The position numbers were made by a program, and so were the translations under genes. Of a stretch of DNA of 64,000 nucleotides, positions 53,093-61,861 are shown piece by piece; within the stretch, counting starts at the first letter, position 1, and the number at the start of each line of letters is the position of its first letter. The notes below the pieces were generated by a model, which made no database searches, was not told the DNA's origin, and was given only the letters and a program-made list of their open reading frames with translations. This DNA comes from Cognatitamlana sp035818475 (GTDB taxonomy: Bacteria; Bacteroidota; Bacteroidia; Flavobacteriales; Flavobacteriaceae): NCBI RefSeq assembly GCF_035818475.1, contig NZ_JAYMGV010000003.1, forward strand, positions 248,001-312,000, written 5' to 3'.

Positions 53093-53749
53093 CTAGCAAC
53101 AATTATCATCTTTAACCAATTTACAACTGGACACGGCAGTAATAGCCCCTAATATTGGTGCTGTAATATATAGCCATAAGTATTGAAAATTACCTGTAAA
53201 GATAGCAGGGGCAATTGAGCGAATGGGATTCATAGAGGCCTTAGTCATTGGACCTGCAAACATAGCTTCTAAAAGAATGACGCCTCCAACAGCGATGGCA
53301 GCCATAGTTCCAATTTCTTTACTTCCGGTAGACACATTAATAATAACAACCATTAAGAAGAATGTTAGAATAAATTCCAGAATAGCTGCTTTGTATGATG
53401 GAAACCCTTCTGCCGGAGTGGTTTCTCCTAAGAATTGACTGTCTGGAAACAAAAACCACAATAGAAATGCAGCAAAAATACCTCCAATGGCTTGGGCCAG
53501 TATATATTTTGGAACGTTTTGCCATGAAAACTTTTTAGCAAATGCAAAGGCAATGGTTACTGCCGGATTGAAGTGAGCTCCGGAAATTTCCCCAAAGGCA
53601 TAAATCATAGCCATGACTATAAGTCCCCACGTAGCTGCAACACCTACATGGGAGATGGCTCCGTTTGTTATTTCGTTAATGGTCATAGCTCCACAACCAC
53701 AAAAGATTAATGCAAATGTACCTATGGCTTCTGAAATATATTGTTTCAT
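53093..53749 (-). CDS. Aquaporin (MIP family channel)
   Basis: A 218-residue membrane channel with six helices. The first half has SGAHFNPAVTIAFAF with the first NPA motif. The second half has MTKASMNPIRSIAPAI, in which the second motif is NPI instead of NPA. The Arg of the selectivity filter follows it (NPIR). The C-terminus has extra cysteines (KDDNCC). It conducts water or small neutral solutes such as glycerol; the selectivity is not clear. It ends 17 bases from the operator region of the SDR-DUF2867 gene. Confidence 0.92.
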   Translation of the reverse strand: MKQYISEAIGTFALIFCGCGAMTINEITNGAISHVGVAATWGLIVMAMIYAFGEISGAHFNPAVTIAFAFAKKFSWQNVPKYILAQAIGGIFAAFLLWFLFPDSQFLGETTPAEGFPSYKAAILEFILTFFLMVVIINVSTGSKEIGTMAAIAVGGVILLEAMFAGPMTKASMNPIRSIAPAIFTGNFQYLWLYITAPILGAITAVSSCKLVKDDNCC

Positions 53750-53763
53750 TATTATATGTGTTT

Positions 53764-53850
53764 TGCGTTAGGGATTGAACGGTTTGTTTGAGCTCGCTGA
53801 CAGAGGAGGCAGCGAGTAGTGAAAGCCCGACCCTTGGGTAACGCCCAAAT
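53764..53850 (+). repeat. Dispersed repeat B, copy 2
   Basis: It starts TGCGTTAGGGATTGAACGG, continues with GTTTGAGCTCGC and GCGAGTAGTGAAAGCCCGAC and ends ACGCCCAAAT. This is the reverse complement of the element at 10103-10183. It lies in the gap between the aquaporin start and the DUF2911 gene. GC-rich compared with its flanks. Confidence 0.75.
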
Positions 53851-53963
53851 TAATTATGTGGCAAATATACAATGTCTTATTTTAAGCTTTTGTTAACAAT
53901 AAACGAATTTTGGATATGTAAATTTATGCCAAGTAATTACCTAATTATTAAATCAAAATTAAA

Positions 53964-54812
53964 ATGAAAAAACTACTATTACTTTTTATGGCTTGTGCTA
54001 CGGTTTATTCTGTTAATGCACAGGTGACTACACCGCAACCAAGTCCTGCTTCCAAACTGGAACAGAAAGTTGGTTTGACCGATATTACCATTGAATATTC
54101 CAGACCAGGAGTGAAAGGAAGAAAAATATTTGGAGGTTTGGAACCTTATGACAAAATATGGAGAACCGGAGCAAATAAGAATACTACAATTACATTTAGT
54201 ACGGATGCAACTGTTGACGGACAAACTTTAAAAGCTGGATCTTACGCCATTTTTACGAAACCGGGAAAAGAGACCTGGGATGTTTATTTTTACTCAGATA
54301 CCAATAACTGGGGAACGCCTCAAAAATGGGATGATGCCAAAGTTGCTGCTAAAACTACAGTAAAGGCTCATGCTGTTCCTTTTAGTGTTGAAACTATGAC
54401 TTTAGACATTAATAACATTACTAATAGTACTGCTACTATTGATTTTATTTGGGAGAAAACGTATATAGCGATTCCTTTTTCTGTACCTACAGACGATGCT
54501 GTTTTAGCTAGTATTAATAATATTTTGGGAGGGCCTAATGCTAATGATTTTTACGCTTCTGCCGTTTACTATTTACAGGAAGGTAAAGATGTCAAACAAG
54601 CTCAGAAGTGGATTGATAAAGCTGTTGAAATGACTTCTGAAAAACCACGTTTTTGGTTTTTAAGACAACAGTCTTTAATTCATGCTAAAGCAGGTAATAC
54701 TGAAGGTGCTATAACTGCAGCTAAAGCCTCTATGAAGCATGCTGAAAAAGCAGGTAATACAGGATATGTAAAAATGAATGAGGCTTCCTTAAAAGAATGG
54801 GGGGCGTTATAA
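53964..54812 (+). CDS. DUF2911 domain protein with helical C-terminus
   Basis: A 282-residue exported protein: signal peptide (about 1-19, VNAQ), then the DUF2911 beta-rich domain (about 25-170) with QKVGLTDITIEYSRPGVKGRKIFG and KIWRTGANKNTTITF. The last 100 residues are helical (AVYYLQEGKDVKQAQKWIDKAVEM; AITAAKASMKHAEKAGNTGY) and resemble TPR-type repeats. The function is unknown; the family is widespread in Bacteroidetes. It is monocistronic, with a strong hairpin after the stop. Confidence 0.92.
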   Translation: MKKLLLLFMACATVYSVNAQVTTPQPSPASKLEQKVGLTDITIEYSRPGVKGRKIFGGLEPYDKIWRTGANKNTTITFSTDATVDGQTLKAGSYAIFTKPGKETWDVYFYSDTNNWGTPQKWDDAKVAAKTTVKAHAVPFSVETMTLDINNITNSTATIDFIWEKTYIAIPFSVPTDDAVLASINNILGGPNANDFYASAVYYLQEGKDVKQAQKWIDKAVEMTSEKPRFWFLRQQSLIHAKAGNTEGAITAAKASMKHAEKAGNTGYVKMNEASLKEWGAL

Positions 54813-54846
54813 AGATTTAAAAAATTAAATCTCAAATATAAAATAG

Positions 54847-54875
54847 AAGCGCAACCTGTAGTGTTGCGCTTTTTT
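54847..54875. terminator. Terminator of the DUF2911 gene / convergent oxidoreductase
   Basis: The arms AAGCGCAAC and GTTGCGCTT with a 7-base loop are followed by a T-run. It overlaps the stop codon of the - strand oxidoreductase by two bases, so it can end both convergent transcripts. Confidence 0.88.
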
Positions 54876-55857
54876 AATAGTATAAATTAATAAGGTTTCT
54901 AACCTGATCAAGTGTCTGGATGAGTTGCCTGCTAAACTCAAAAGTCATGATATTACTTTCGGTTTTTCTCTGTCGGATAAGTTCATTGAAGTGCATGATT
55001 TCATAGTTGTAACCCAAAGTTTTGCAATTGAAGTCTATAACTTCTTCTCCTTTATCCGATGTTATGGTTACTGTGGAAGGTGCTAGAAATCTCGTATTGA
55101 TTTTTATGGTGCCTCTTTCACAATAAAATATAGCTTCTGTTGGAGTGTCCTCTGTAAGCGTGCTTTTTAAATAAGCTGTAACTTCATCATATTTAAAAAT
55201 CATATGGCATGAAGCATCAGTACCGTTTTCAAAATATGTGGCTTTTGCCTCTATGTGTTGAGGTGTCCCTAAGGTAGAAAGCGCAGCAAAAATGGGATAG
55301 ATGCCAATATCCAGCAAACTTCCTCCTCCTAATGATTTATTGAATAATCTGGAATCATTATTGAACGCCCTGTAAAATCCAAAATCAGCTTCAAGTTTTA
55401 TAACCTTGCCAAGTGTTTTCTTTTTTATTTGATTTAAAACGTATTGGTAATGTGGTAAGAAGTAAGTCCAAAGGGCTTCCATGAGAAGCACATTTTTTTC
55501 TTTGGATTTTGCTATCATTTGCGCGACTTCATCAGCGTTCATGGCAAAGGGTTTTTCGCATAAAACAGCAATACCATGTTCTAAACACAATATGGTGTTA
55601 CTTTTATGCAAAGCATGGGGTGTTGCTATATATACAGCATCAATATTTTTATCTTTAACCAATGCCTCATAGCTGTCAAAAGCTTTTTCTACATTATATT
55701 TTAAAGCAAAATCATTAGCTTTTTCTACAGATCTTGAAGCTACTGCATATAGTTGAGCTTCTTTCACAGTCAATAGGTCTGTAGCAAATTTATGGGCAAT
55801 ATTGCCTAAACCAATAATGCCCCAGTTAATGGTTTTACGTGGTGGTTGATTCGTCAT
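54874..55857 (-). CDS. Gfo/Idh/MocA family oxidoreductase
   Basis: A 327-residue NAD(P)-dependent oxidoreductase. WGIIGLGNIAHKFATDL (about 12-28) is the Rossmann nucleotide-binding start. AVYIATPHALHKSN and CEKPFAMN (with the catalytic-site Lys of EKP) follow. The C-terminal half is a beta-sheet substrate domain. It is cytoplasmic and probably acts on a sugar, inositol or sugar derivative. It overlaps the end of the symporter gene by 23 bases, so translation of the two is probably coupled. It is the last gene of the operon that starts at 60193. Confidence 0.93.
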   Translation of the reverse strand: MTNQPPRKTINWGIIGLGNIAHKFATDLLTVKEAQLYAVASRSVEKANDFALKYNVEKAFDSYEALVKDKNIDAVYIATPHALHKSNTILCLEHGIAVLCEKPFAMNADEVAQMIAKSKEKNVLLMEALWTYFLPHYQYVLNQIKKKTLGKVIKLEADFGFYRAFNNDSRLFNKSLGGGSLLDIGIYPIFAALSTLGTPQHIEAKATYFENGTDASCHMIFKYDEVTAYLKSTLTEDTPTEAIFYCERGTIKINTRFLAPSTVTITSDKGEEVIDFNCKTLGYNYEIMHFNELIRQRKTESNIMTFEFSRQLIQTLDQVRNLINLYY

Positions 55858-57547
55858 TTGAACTTATAAGTTGTAGTAGGCAAGCTATAACAATTACAAT
55901 AAGACAGCCTACAAAGTTTAGCCATAGAAACGGCAGGTTTATTAGTTCATATTCATTTAAAAAGAATAGCCCTATAACAACAACTTGTGTTATTAGTGCC
56001 GCAACAAATACAGCATTTCCTTTCACAAATTTAAAGAAAAATGCAAGTAAAAATATACCCAATACATTGCCATAAAAAATGGAACCAATGATGTTGACCA
56101 ATTGGATTAAATTTTCAGCAAGATTGGCTATACAGGCTACACCAATAGCCATGATACCCCAGGCAAACGTAAACCACCTTGAGGCTCTTACCATGTCTTC
56201 TTCAGACTTTTTACTGGTATTTCGCTTGTAAAGGTCTATGGTTGTTGTTGACCCCAAAGCGTTTAATTCGCTTGCTGTACTAGACATAGCAGCGCTTAAA
56301 ATAACAGCCAGCAACAAACCAATTAATCCGCGTGGTAAATTGGTGAGTATAAAATGTATAAAAACATAATCTTTATCATTACTTTCTACTTTTATATTTT
56401 GGCCATCAGCTGCTTTTTCAATAAGTTCCCGAGCTTCACTTCTTAATTCATCATTGGCCTGATTAGCAAATGATATGTATTTTGAAGCATTATCAGATTC
56501 TGAGGTTATAAACGACTCAATGATTTTCTGTTTGTCATTAAAAATCTCTTTTTGCTCTTTTTGGAGTGTTTTATAATCCTCTGCGTATTCTGAATTCAAA
56601 ACCACCTCTGTGGCAATAGGGTTAAAGTTTACCGGTGCTTCATTGAATTGATAAAATACAAATACCATGACACCAACCAATAGTATAAAGAATTGCATGG
56701 GAACTTTTAGAAGACCATTAAAGATCAATCCCAGTTGCATTTCTTTTACTGATTTCCCTGAAAGGTAACGCTGTACCTGGCTTTGATCTGTTCCAAAATA
56801 GGAGAGCATTAAAAAGGTTCCTCCTATAATACCACTCCAAAATGTATATCGGTTGTTTAAATCAAAAGAAAAATCCAGAACTTCCATTTTGCCACTGGCA
56901 CCGGCTATTTCAAGAGCTTTAGTAAATGTGATGTCTTCCGGAAGTTTATCTACTATTAAAAAGAAGGCGACCAGCATTCCAATAAATATAACAACCATTT
57001 GATGCTTTTGTGTTACATTAACAGCTCTTGTTCCTCCTGAAACTGTATAAATAATAACAAGGAAACCAATAATAATATTTAACGTTAATAAATCCCAACC
57101 CAATACAACCGATAAAATTATGGCCGGAGCAAAAATGGTAATTCCGGCGGCTAATCCGCGTTGTATTAAAAATAATATGGCCGCCAGTGTTCTGGTTTTT
57201 AAGTCAAAACGATTTTCTAAAAACTCATAGGCTGTATACACTTTTAACCTGTGATAGAGTGGAATAAAAACCATACAAATAACCACCATGGCTATAGGAA
57301 GTCCAAAGTAAAACTGGACAAAGCCCATCCCGTCATTAAAAGCCTGTCCTGGTGTTGATAAAAATGTAATGGCACTGGCTTGTGTTGCCATTACAGATAA
57401 ACCTATGGTCCACCATTTTGATGTGTTTCCTCCCCTTAAATAATCTTTTACATTTTTACTGCCTCTTGTTTGAAGCGTGCCATAAGTTACTATAGCTATT
57501 AGAGTTACGCACAATACCGTCCAATCAATCCAACTTAAAACTTGCAT
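55835..57547 (-). CDS. Sodium/solute symporter (SSS family)
   Basis: A 570-residue transporter with about 13-14 membrane helices. Features typical of SSS: TWTIGLSVMATQASAITFLSTPG-type segment (here TIGLSVMATQASAITFLS, about 47-64), GGTRAVNVTQKHQM and the LGSTTTIDLYKRN segment. An insertion of about 90 residues near 310-400 is hydrophilic and helical. It probably imports a sugar or sugar-like solute with Na+. It starts 3 bases after the small 37-residue gene and overlaps the oxidoreductase gene. Confidence 0.94.
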   Translation of the reverse strand: MQVLSWIDWTVLCVTLIAIVTYGTLQTRGSKNVKDYLRGGNTSKWWTIGLSVMATQASAITFLSTPGQAFNDGMGFVQFYFGLPIAMVVICMVFIPLYHRLKVYTAYEFLENRFDLKTRTLAAILFLIQRGLAAGITIFAPAIILSVVLGWDLLTLNIIIGFLVIIYTVSGGTRAVNVTQKHQMVVIFIGMLVAFFLIVDKLPEDITFTKALEIAGASGKMEVLDFSFDLNNRYTFWSGIIGGTFLMLSYFGTDQSQVQRYLSGKSVKEMQLGLIFNGLLKVPMQFFILLVGVMVFVFYQFNEAPVNFNPIATEVVLNSEYAEDYKTLQKEQKEIFNDKQKIIESFITSESDNASKYISFANQANDELRSEARELIEKAADGQNIKVESNDKDYVFIHFILTNLPRGLIGLLLAVILSAAMSSTASELNALGSTTTIDLYKRNTSKKSEEDMVRASRWFTFAWGIMAIGVACIANLAENLIQLVNIIGSIFYGNVLGIFLLAFFFKFVKGNAVFVAALITQVVVIGLFFLNEYELINLPFLWLNFVGCLIVIVIACLLQLISSNDESTTT

Positions 57548-57550
57548 AAA

Positions 57551-57664
57551 CTAAAACGATTTTGTGATAAGATAAAAGATTATAAAGTAAATAGCATTAG
57601 CTATTAAAACAATAGTATAAAGCTTAAGCCAGGCCTGTTTAGGTTGTTGTTGATCCTTGCTCAT
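57551..57664 (-). CDS. 37-residue single-pass membrane protein
   Basis: ATG at 57664 to TAG at 57551. The sequence begins MSKDQQQPKQAWLKLYTI and continues with a hydrophobic run of about 20 residues (VLIANAIYFIIFYLITKSF). The gene sits 3 bases after the deacetylase gene stop and 3 bases before the symporter start, an arrangement hard to explain by chance. It is probably a small subunit or regulator of the symporter. No family recognised. Confidence 0.75.
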   Translation of the reverse strand: MSKDQQQPKQAWLKLYTIVLIANAIYFIIFYLITKSF

Positions 57665-57667
57665 TTT

Positions 57668-60193
57668 TTAATCGTTTAGTTTAGAGGATTGATTTATATT
57701 ATCTTTTCCCAGAGATAACATATTGGCGAATAACCTGTAGGCACCTGAAACCCCGGCCGGAAATTCTCTGAAGAAACTTAATCCGGTATATATATAATAT
57801 CCCTTACCGTGTTTTGCTACAAGTAAGCTACCGTCTTTTGGCGATTCGTTTTTATCATTCATTGATAAAATAGGAGAAAATGCTTCTGACCATTCATCAG
57901 GAAAATATAAACCACGTTCCTGAGTCCAGCCTTCAAAATCCTTTGTGGTTATTTTGTTAGGGTAATTTAAAACGGGATGCTCTGGGTTTAAAAAGCGAAC
58001 TTCTGCATTTTCATTGGTCACTCGGTCTCTGGATAATTTCAAGTCAAAAGGTGCAAGGTTTTCGGCTTTCAAACGGTAACTGGTATTATACTGTACGATC
58101 ATATTTCCGCCACGGGCTACAAAGTCAAATAATTGCTGTTGTTTAAATTGCAAATCTTCAATAGTGTTATAGGCTCTAATGCCCACAACAACGGCATCAA
58201 ATCTATTTAAAGTTTCCTGGTTGATTTCTTCTGGTTTTATAATTCTAACATTATAACCCATTTGTTTTAAGCTTTCCGGTACCACATCACCAGCACCCTG
58301 AACATAACCAATATTTTCGCCACGCTTTTTTATGTCCAGCCTAACAACTTTACTTTCACTGGGTAATAAAACGGTTTGAAAAGGAATATGCTCATAATCT
58401 ATTTCTATAAGCTCTTTAGTGTAGTTTTTATCACCAATATGAATTATGGGGCTAATATAGCCTTCACTGCCGGTACTGGGAGGCGTCACTGTGAATACTA
58501 GAGTTTGCTCTTCTCCTTTATGCGGAATGGATACGTTTTGTGATTTTGGAAAAACTGACCAATCATTAGGATGGCAAACTTCAACCGAACCTTCTAAATT
58601 ATCTCGTCCGGCTTTTACTATAACACTAATTTCATGGGGTTTATCGGAATTAAAAATAATTACTTTTTCAGTGATTTTAGCTGAGGCTTCGGGTATAATT
58701 TCAAACGGACGGTATAATTCACCTTTATCAGGTTTTGAGAAACGCTGTATTATATTTTTAGTAATTGTAATTGGGACCTTATCAAATAAAAGATTGAAAT
58801 TTATGTTATAAGTTCGTGGTGTTTCGGGTAAACCAATAAGAGTAATATCTTCTACCTGATACATCCCTAAAGTACCTTTCTTGTTTAACCAATATGGTGT
58901 TGTTGGAGCGGCATTACTATTAACTTTAAGCTGTTCTTTAAAAGTAAATTTAGCATTGTTCTTTAGCGTTATATCCTTTGATATACTCAAACCGTTAGTG
59001 TTAACAATGTTTTGTAGAACAATAGGAAAATGGCTTCTGTTTAAGACTTCTATATTTACATCAACGGATTCGTTTTGTGTTGCCCAATTGTTTGTTGCAG
59101 AAGCTTCTAAATACAAACCGGCACACATTTCAATGATATGTTTAAGCTCTTTTGTTTTTTGTGTTTTCCAGTGCTCATCTTCAATATTTTGAAGCAGTTT
59201 GTATGCTTTTAATAATTGCGAAAGATGCTGTGCTGGATCTTTGAAATTAAAATTGTTTTCTATGTCACTTAGAATATTTCCAATAGCCTGTCCGCCTTTA
59301 ACTCTGTTCCATGTGGTGTCAATACCGGCAAAAATATTCTCATTATCAATAAGTGGTTGGCCTTTAAGAAATTCAATATATTCGTCTTGTGAACCGCGTT
59401 GTGATAAACGTCCAAAGCCCTGACATAAATGTTGACTACTGGCTAATGAGGCCAGTTCATTATTAGAAAGTCCTTTTAGTGGGTAGTAGGTGCCTATATT
59501 AAAACGTACTAAGTTACTTTTATCAGCCTTTTCAAAGTTTTCCCTACTGCCATAAAACCACCAACCGGTATTAAAAAATATGCGTTTTGGCTGCCATGCA
59601 TTTGTGCTTTTTAGTTGGTCTGTAAATACAGATTTGTCTCCGGCCAGATCAAAAGCTTCCATACTCAGCATAGCTGAAGTTGTATGATGCCCGTGGGTAG
59701 ATCCTGGGGTTCTGTGGTCAAATCTATTGATAATAACGTCTGGTTTAAATTTTCTAATGGCCAAAACTACATCACTTAATACCTGATCTTTGTCCCATAT
59801 TTCCAGAGTTTCATCGGGGTGTTTTGAATACCCAAAATCATTTGCCCTGGTGAATAATTGTTCACCACCATCAACCCGTCTAGCGGCAAGCAGTTCCTGA
59901 GTTCTTATTACACCTAATAACTCTCTAATCTCAGGGCCAATAAGATTTTGTCCGCCATCACCACGGGTTAATGATAAATATGTGGTTCTGGCTTTTATGC
60001 GATTAGACATATAAGCAATTAAACGCGTGTTCTCATCATCAGGGTGAGCAGCAATATAAAGTACCGAACCCAAAAAGTTTAATTTCTGAATGGATTCGTA
60101 AATTTCTGATGATGATGGTGTTTGAGGTTTTTGGGCAATAATATTTGATAGCGTAAAGGCCGCTATCATTAAAAAAAGTAGTTTTTTATTCAT
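57668..60193 (-). CDS. Secreted PIG-L family deacetylase, large multidomain
   Basis: An 841-residue exported protein: signal peptide to about residue 20 (NIIAQ). A LmbE/PIG-L domain at about 40-270 has AAHPDDEN with the zinc His/Asp pair and HGHHTTSAML with the third ligand. The middle (about 370-620) is beta-rich, with likely Ig-like sandwiches. The C-terminal part (about 640-830) has a ThuA/glutamine-amidotransferase-like look (FDAVVVGIRAYNT, ARGGNMIVQYNTSYRL, GKGYYIYTGLSFFREFPAG). It should remove N-acetyl groups from an amino sugar or related compound in the periplasm. First gene of the transporter/oxidoreductase operon. Confidence 0.9.
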   Translation of the reverse strand: MNKKLLFLMIAAFTLSNIIAQKPQTPSSSEIYESIQKLNFLGSVLYIAAHPDDENTRLIAYMSNRIKARTTYLSLTRGDGGQNLIGPEIRELLGVIRTQELLAARRVDGGEQLFTRANDFGYSKHPDETLEIWDKDQVLSDVVLAIRKFKPDVIINRFDHRTPGSTHGHHTTSAMLSMEAFDLAGDKSVFTDQLKSTNAWQPKRIFFNTGWWFYGSRENFEKADKSNLVRFNIGTYYPLKGLSNNELASLASSQHLCQGFGRLSQRGSQDEYIEFLKGQPLIDNENIFAGIDTTWNRVKGGQAIGNILSDIENNFNFKDPAQHLSQLLKAYKLLQNIEDEHWKTQKTKELKHIIEMCAGLYLEASATNNWATQNESVDVNIEVLNRSHFPIVLQNIVNTNGLSISKDITLKNNAKFTFKEQLKVNSNAAPTTPYWLNKKGTLGMYQVEDITLIGLPETPRTYNINFNLLFDKVPITITKNIIQRFSKPDKGELYRPFEIIPEASAKITEKVIIFNSDKPHEISVIVKAGRDNLEGSVEVCHPNDWSVFPKSQNVSIPHKGEEQTLVFTVTPPSTGSEGYISPIIHIGDKNYTKELIEIDYEHIPFQTVLLPSESKVVRLDIKKRGENIGYVQGAGDVVPESLKQMGYNVRIIKPEEINQETLNRFDAVVVGIRAYNTIEDLQFKQQQLFDFVARGGNMIVQYNTSYRLKAENLAPFDLKLSRDRVTNENAEVRFLNPEHPVLNYPNKITTKDFEGWTQERGLYFPDEWSEAFSPILSMNDKNESPKDGSLLVAKHGKGYYIYTGLSFFREFPAGVSGAYRLFANMLSLGKDNINQSSKLND

Positions 60194-60308
60194 GATTTTT
60201 TATTAGCTGAAATCAAATATAAATAAAGAAACCAGCAGTAGTACTGGTTTTAATTTTTATTTAACGCTTTGCTAAAACCTATGTTGTGTGATTTTGTAGA
60301 GTGCCTGT

Positions 60309-60830
60309 TCAGTAGCTTTTTTCTATGGCATCTTTTTCAACAAGTGTTACTGCCTTTTGAAGCATCATATTGTTGGGATAAGTCACTAAATCACCATTGT
60401 TTAACCTTAGGTGTAGATGAAAAGCTCTAATATCTTCAATTACCGCCTCGACTGGAAAATCTTTATCATGAATGTTTACCTTGTCTCCAACTTTATAGGG
60501 AAAAGAAAAGAACATGATAATACCTGAAGTCACATTACTTAATATAGACCAAATGGCAAAAAGGGCAATCCCAAGGATAGCAAAAACTGATGAAAAAATA
60601 ACTGCCAGTTCTTTGAATTCGGCACCAAAAACAAAAGCTTCTATTAAGAGAGCTACCAGTATAATAGTGACAGTTACATATCTACAAATAAGCCTTGTTC
60701 TGGCTTTATTGATTCCATTTTTTTTAGCCACTTTAGTAATGGTGAAATTGGTGATAAACCTTATTATTAACAAGGATAAAAGAACAAACCCGGTAATGAT
60801 GAGTTCTTTTCGGTGAATTTCAAAAAACAT
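60309..60830 (-). CDS. Small MscS-type mechanosensitive channel
   Basis: A 173-residue protein: two or three membrane helices (about 10-30, 48-70, 75-100), then the MscS beta-domain start, IIMFFSFPYKVGDKVNIHDKDFPVEAVIEDIRAFHLHLRLNNGDLVTYPNNM. The last pore helix and beta-domain fit the family, and the large C-terminal cage is missing. It is probably a pressure-relief channel or small ion channel of the inner membrane. Monocistronic, with 115 bases to the deacetylase gene. Confidence 0.9.
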   Translation of the reverse strand: MFFEIHRKELIITGFVLLSLLIIRFITNFTITKVAKKNGINKARTRLICRYVTVTIILVALLIEAFVFGAEFKELAVIFSSVFAILGIALFAIWSILSNVTSGIIMFFSFPYKVGDKVNIHDKDFPVEAVIEDIRAFHLHLRLNNGDLVTYPNNMMLQKAVTLVEKDAIEKSY

Positions 60831-60881
60831 ATGGTTTGAATTAAAATACAGTGCAAAGATACAGTGTAAGTGCTAATTAAG

Positions 60882-61844
60882 TTAGTTTAAAAGCAGGGTT
60901 TCTCTTAAAACCTCATCTTTATTACTATTCTTTTGCCAATATGAAGACTTTATTGTTTTTAACCTGGTGGCTTTAGTTGTTAATTCTTTAGCTTGTGAAC
61001 CAAAACCACTTTTAAAAGTTTCTTCCCAACTCAAGATATCAAAGGGAAAATCTGGATTGAATGTTATTGATAACCTTCTGTTTAAGTCAGGATAGTTTAT
61101 AGTATACGTTCCGGCATTTAATGTAGCTTCAGCTTTATAAGCTTTTATAGGGATATGTTTTAATCTGCTAAATTCAAAAGAAGGAATAACTTTTAAACTG
61201 CCAGTTGGTAAAGACTTAGGAGCGATACGTAATTGAGTCCACAACTCATTTTCTAAAACAGCCTTTTTTAATTTAAAGGTTTTATCGGCTTCTCCTTCAA
61301 AATAGGAATGTAGCATAACTTCAAACTCAGCCCTGTTATTAAGCTGTGTATAGGCATGGCCACACCATTCCTGTATTGAACTTGACACTTTAATGGCATG
61401 TCTGTTATTTGAAACCGGGTAAAAAACGCTTTGCATTATAGAATATGGATAAATACCTGTATTAAAATTTTTAGTAGCGTTTAGTTTTAATACCGATATG
61501 TTTTTAGAGTTCTGTTGATCTGCTTTTACCTGGGCGTTTGGCAGAAAGTCTTCAGTAACATAAATTAAAACGGCCTGCCCTTCTCTTAGTTCACCATATC
61601 TAGCTTGTTCGAGTTTATAAGACGAAATTTCGGCCTCTCCACTGTACCAGTAGGCATTGAATTCCGGGGAAGTTTGAGAAGCTTCAGAAGTTATAGGTGC
61701 TGTTGACATGTCTTTTGAATGTACTGCCAAATCTTTGGATGCTGACTGCTCTTTACAGGAGCTAATCAGTAAAACTAAGCCAACAATTAGCCAAAACAGA
61801 ATTTCGGCCTTTATGATTTTCTTTAATGTTTTAAGTATATCCAT
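60882..61844 (-). CDS. Lipoprotein of unknown function next to maf
   Basis: A 320-residue protein with a long charged N-terminus, a hydrophobic stretch (about 14-28) and a lipobox-like LISSCK (Cys30). The body is beta-rich with conserved-looking EAEISSYKLEQARYGELREGQAVLIYVTEDF and SSSIQEWCGHAYTQLNNR. Homologues next to maf are sometimes labelled as septum-formation inhibitors, but this does not resemble Maf; I think it is an annotation carry-over. It lies 17 bases after maf on the same strand. The role is unknown. Confidence 0.8.
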   Translation of the reverse strand: MDILKTLKKIIKAEILFWLIVGLVLLISSCKEQSASKDLAVHSKDMSTAPITSEASQTSPEFNAYWYSGEAEISSYKLEQARYGELREGQAVLIYVTEDFLPNAQVKADQQNSKNISVLKLNATKNFNTGIYPYSIMQSVFYPVSNNRHAIKVSSSIQEWCGHAYTQLNNRAEFEVMLHSYFEGEADKTFKLKKAVLENELWTQLRIAPKSLPTGSLKVIPSFEFSRLKHIPIKAYKAEATLNAGTYTINYPDLNRRLSITFNPDFPFDILSWEETFKSGFGSQAKELTTKATRLKTIKSSYWQKNSNKDEVLRETLLLN

Positions 61845-61861
61845 ACTATAAATTTACAATG

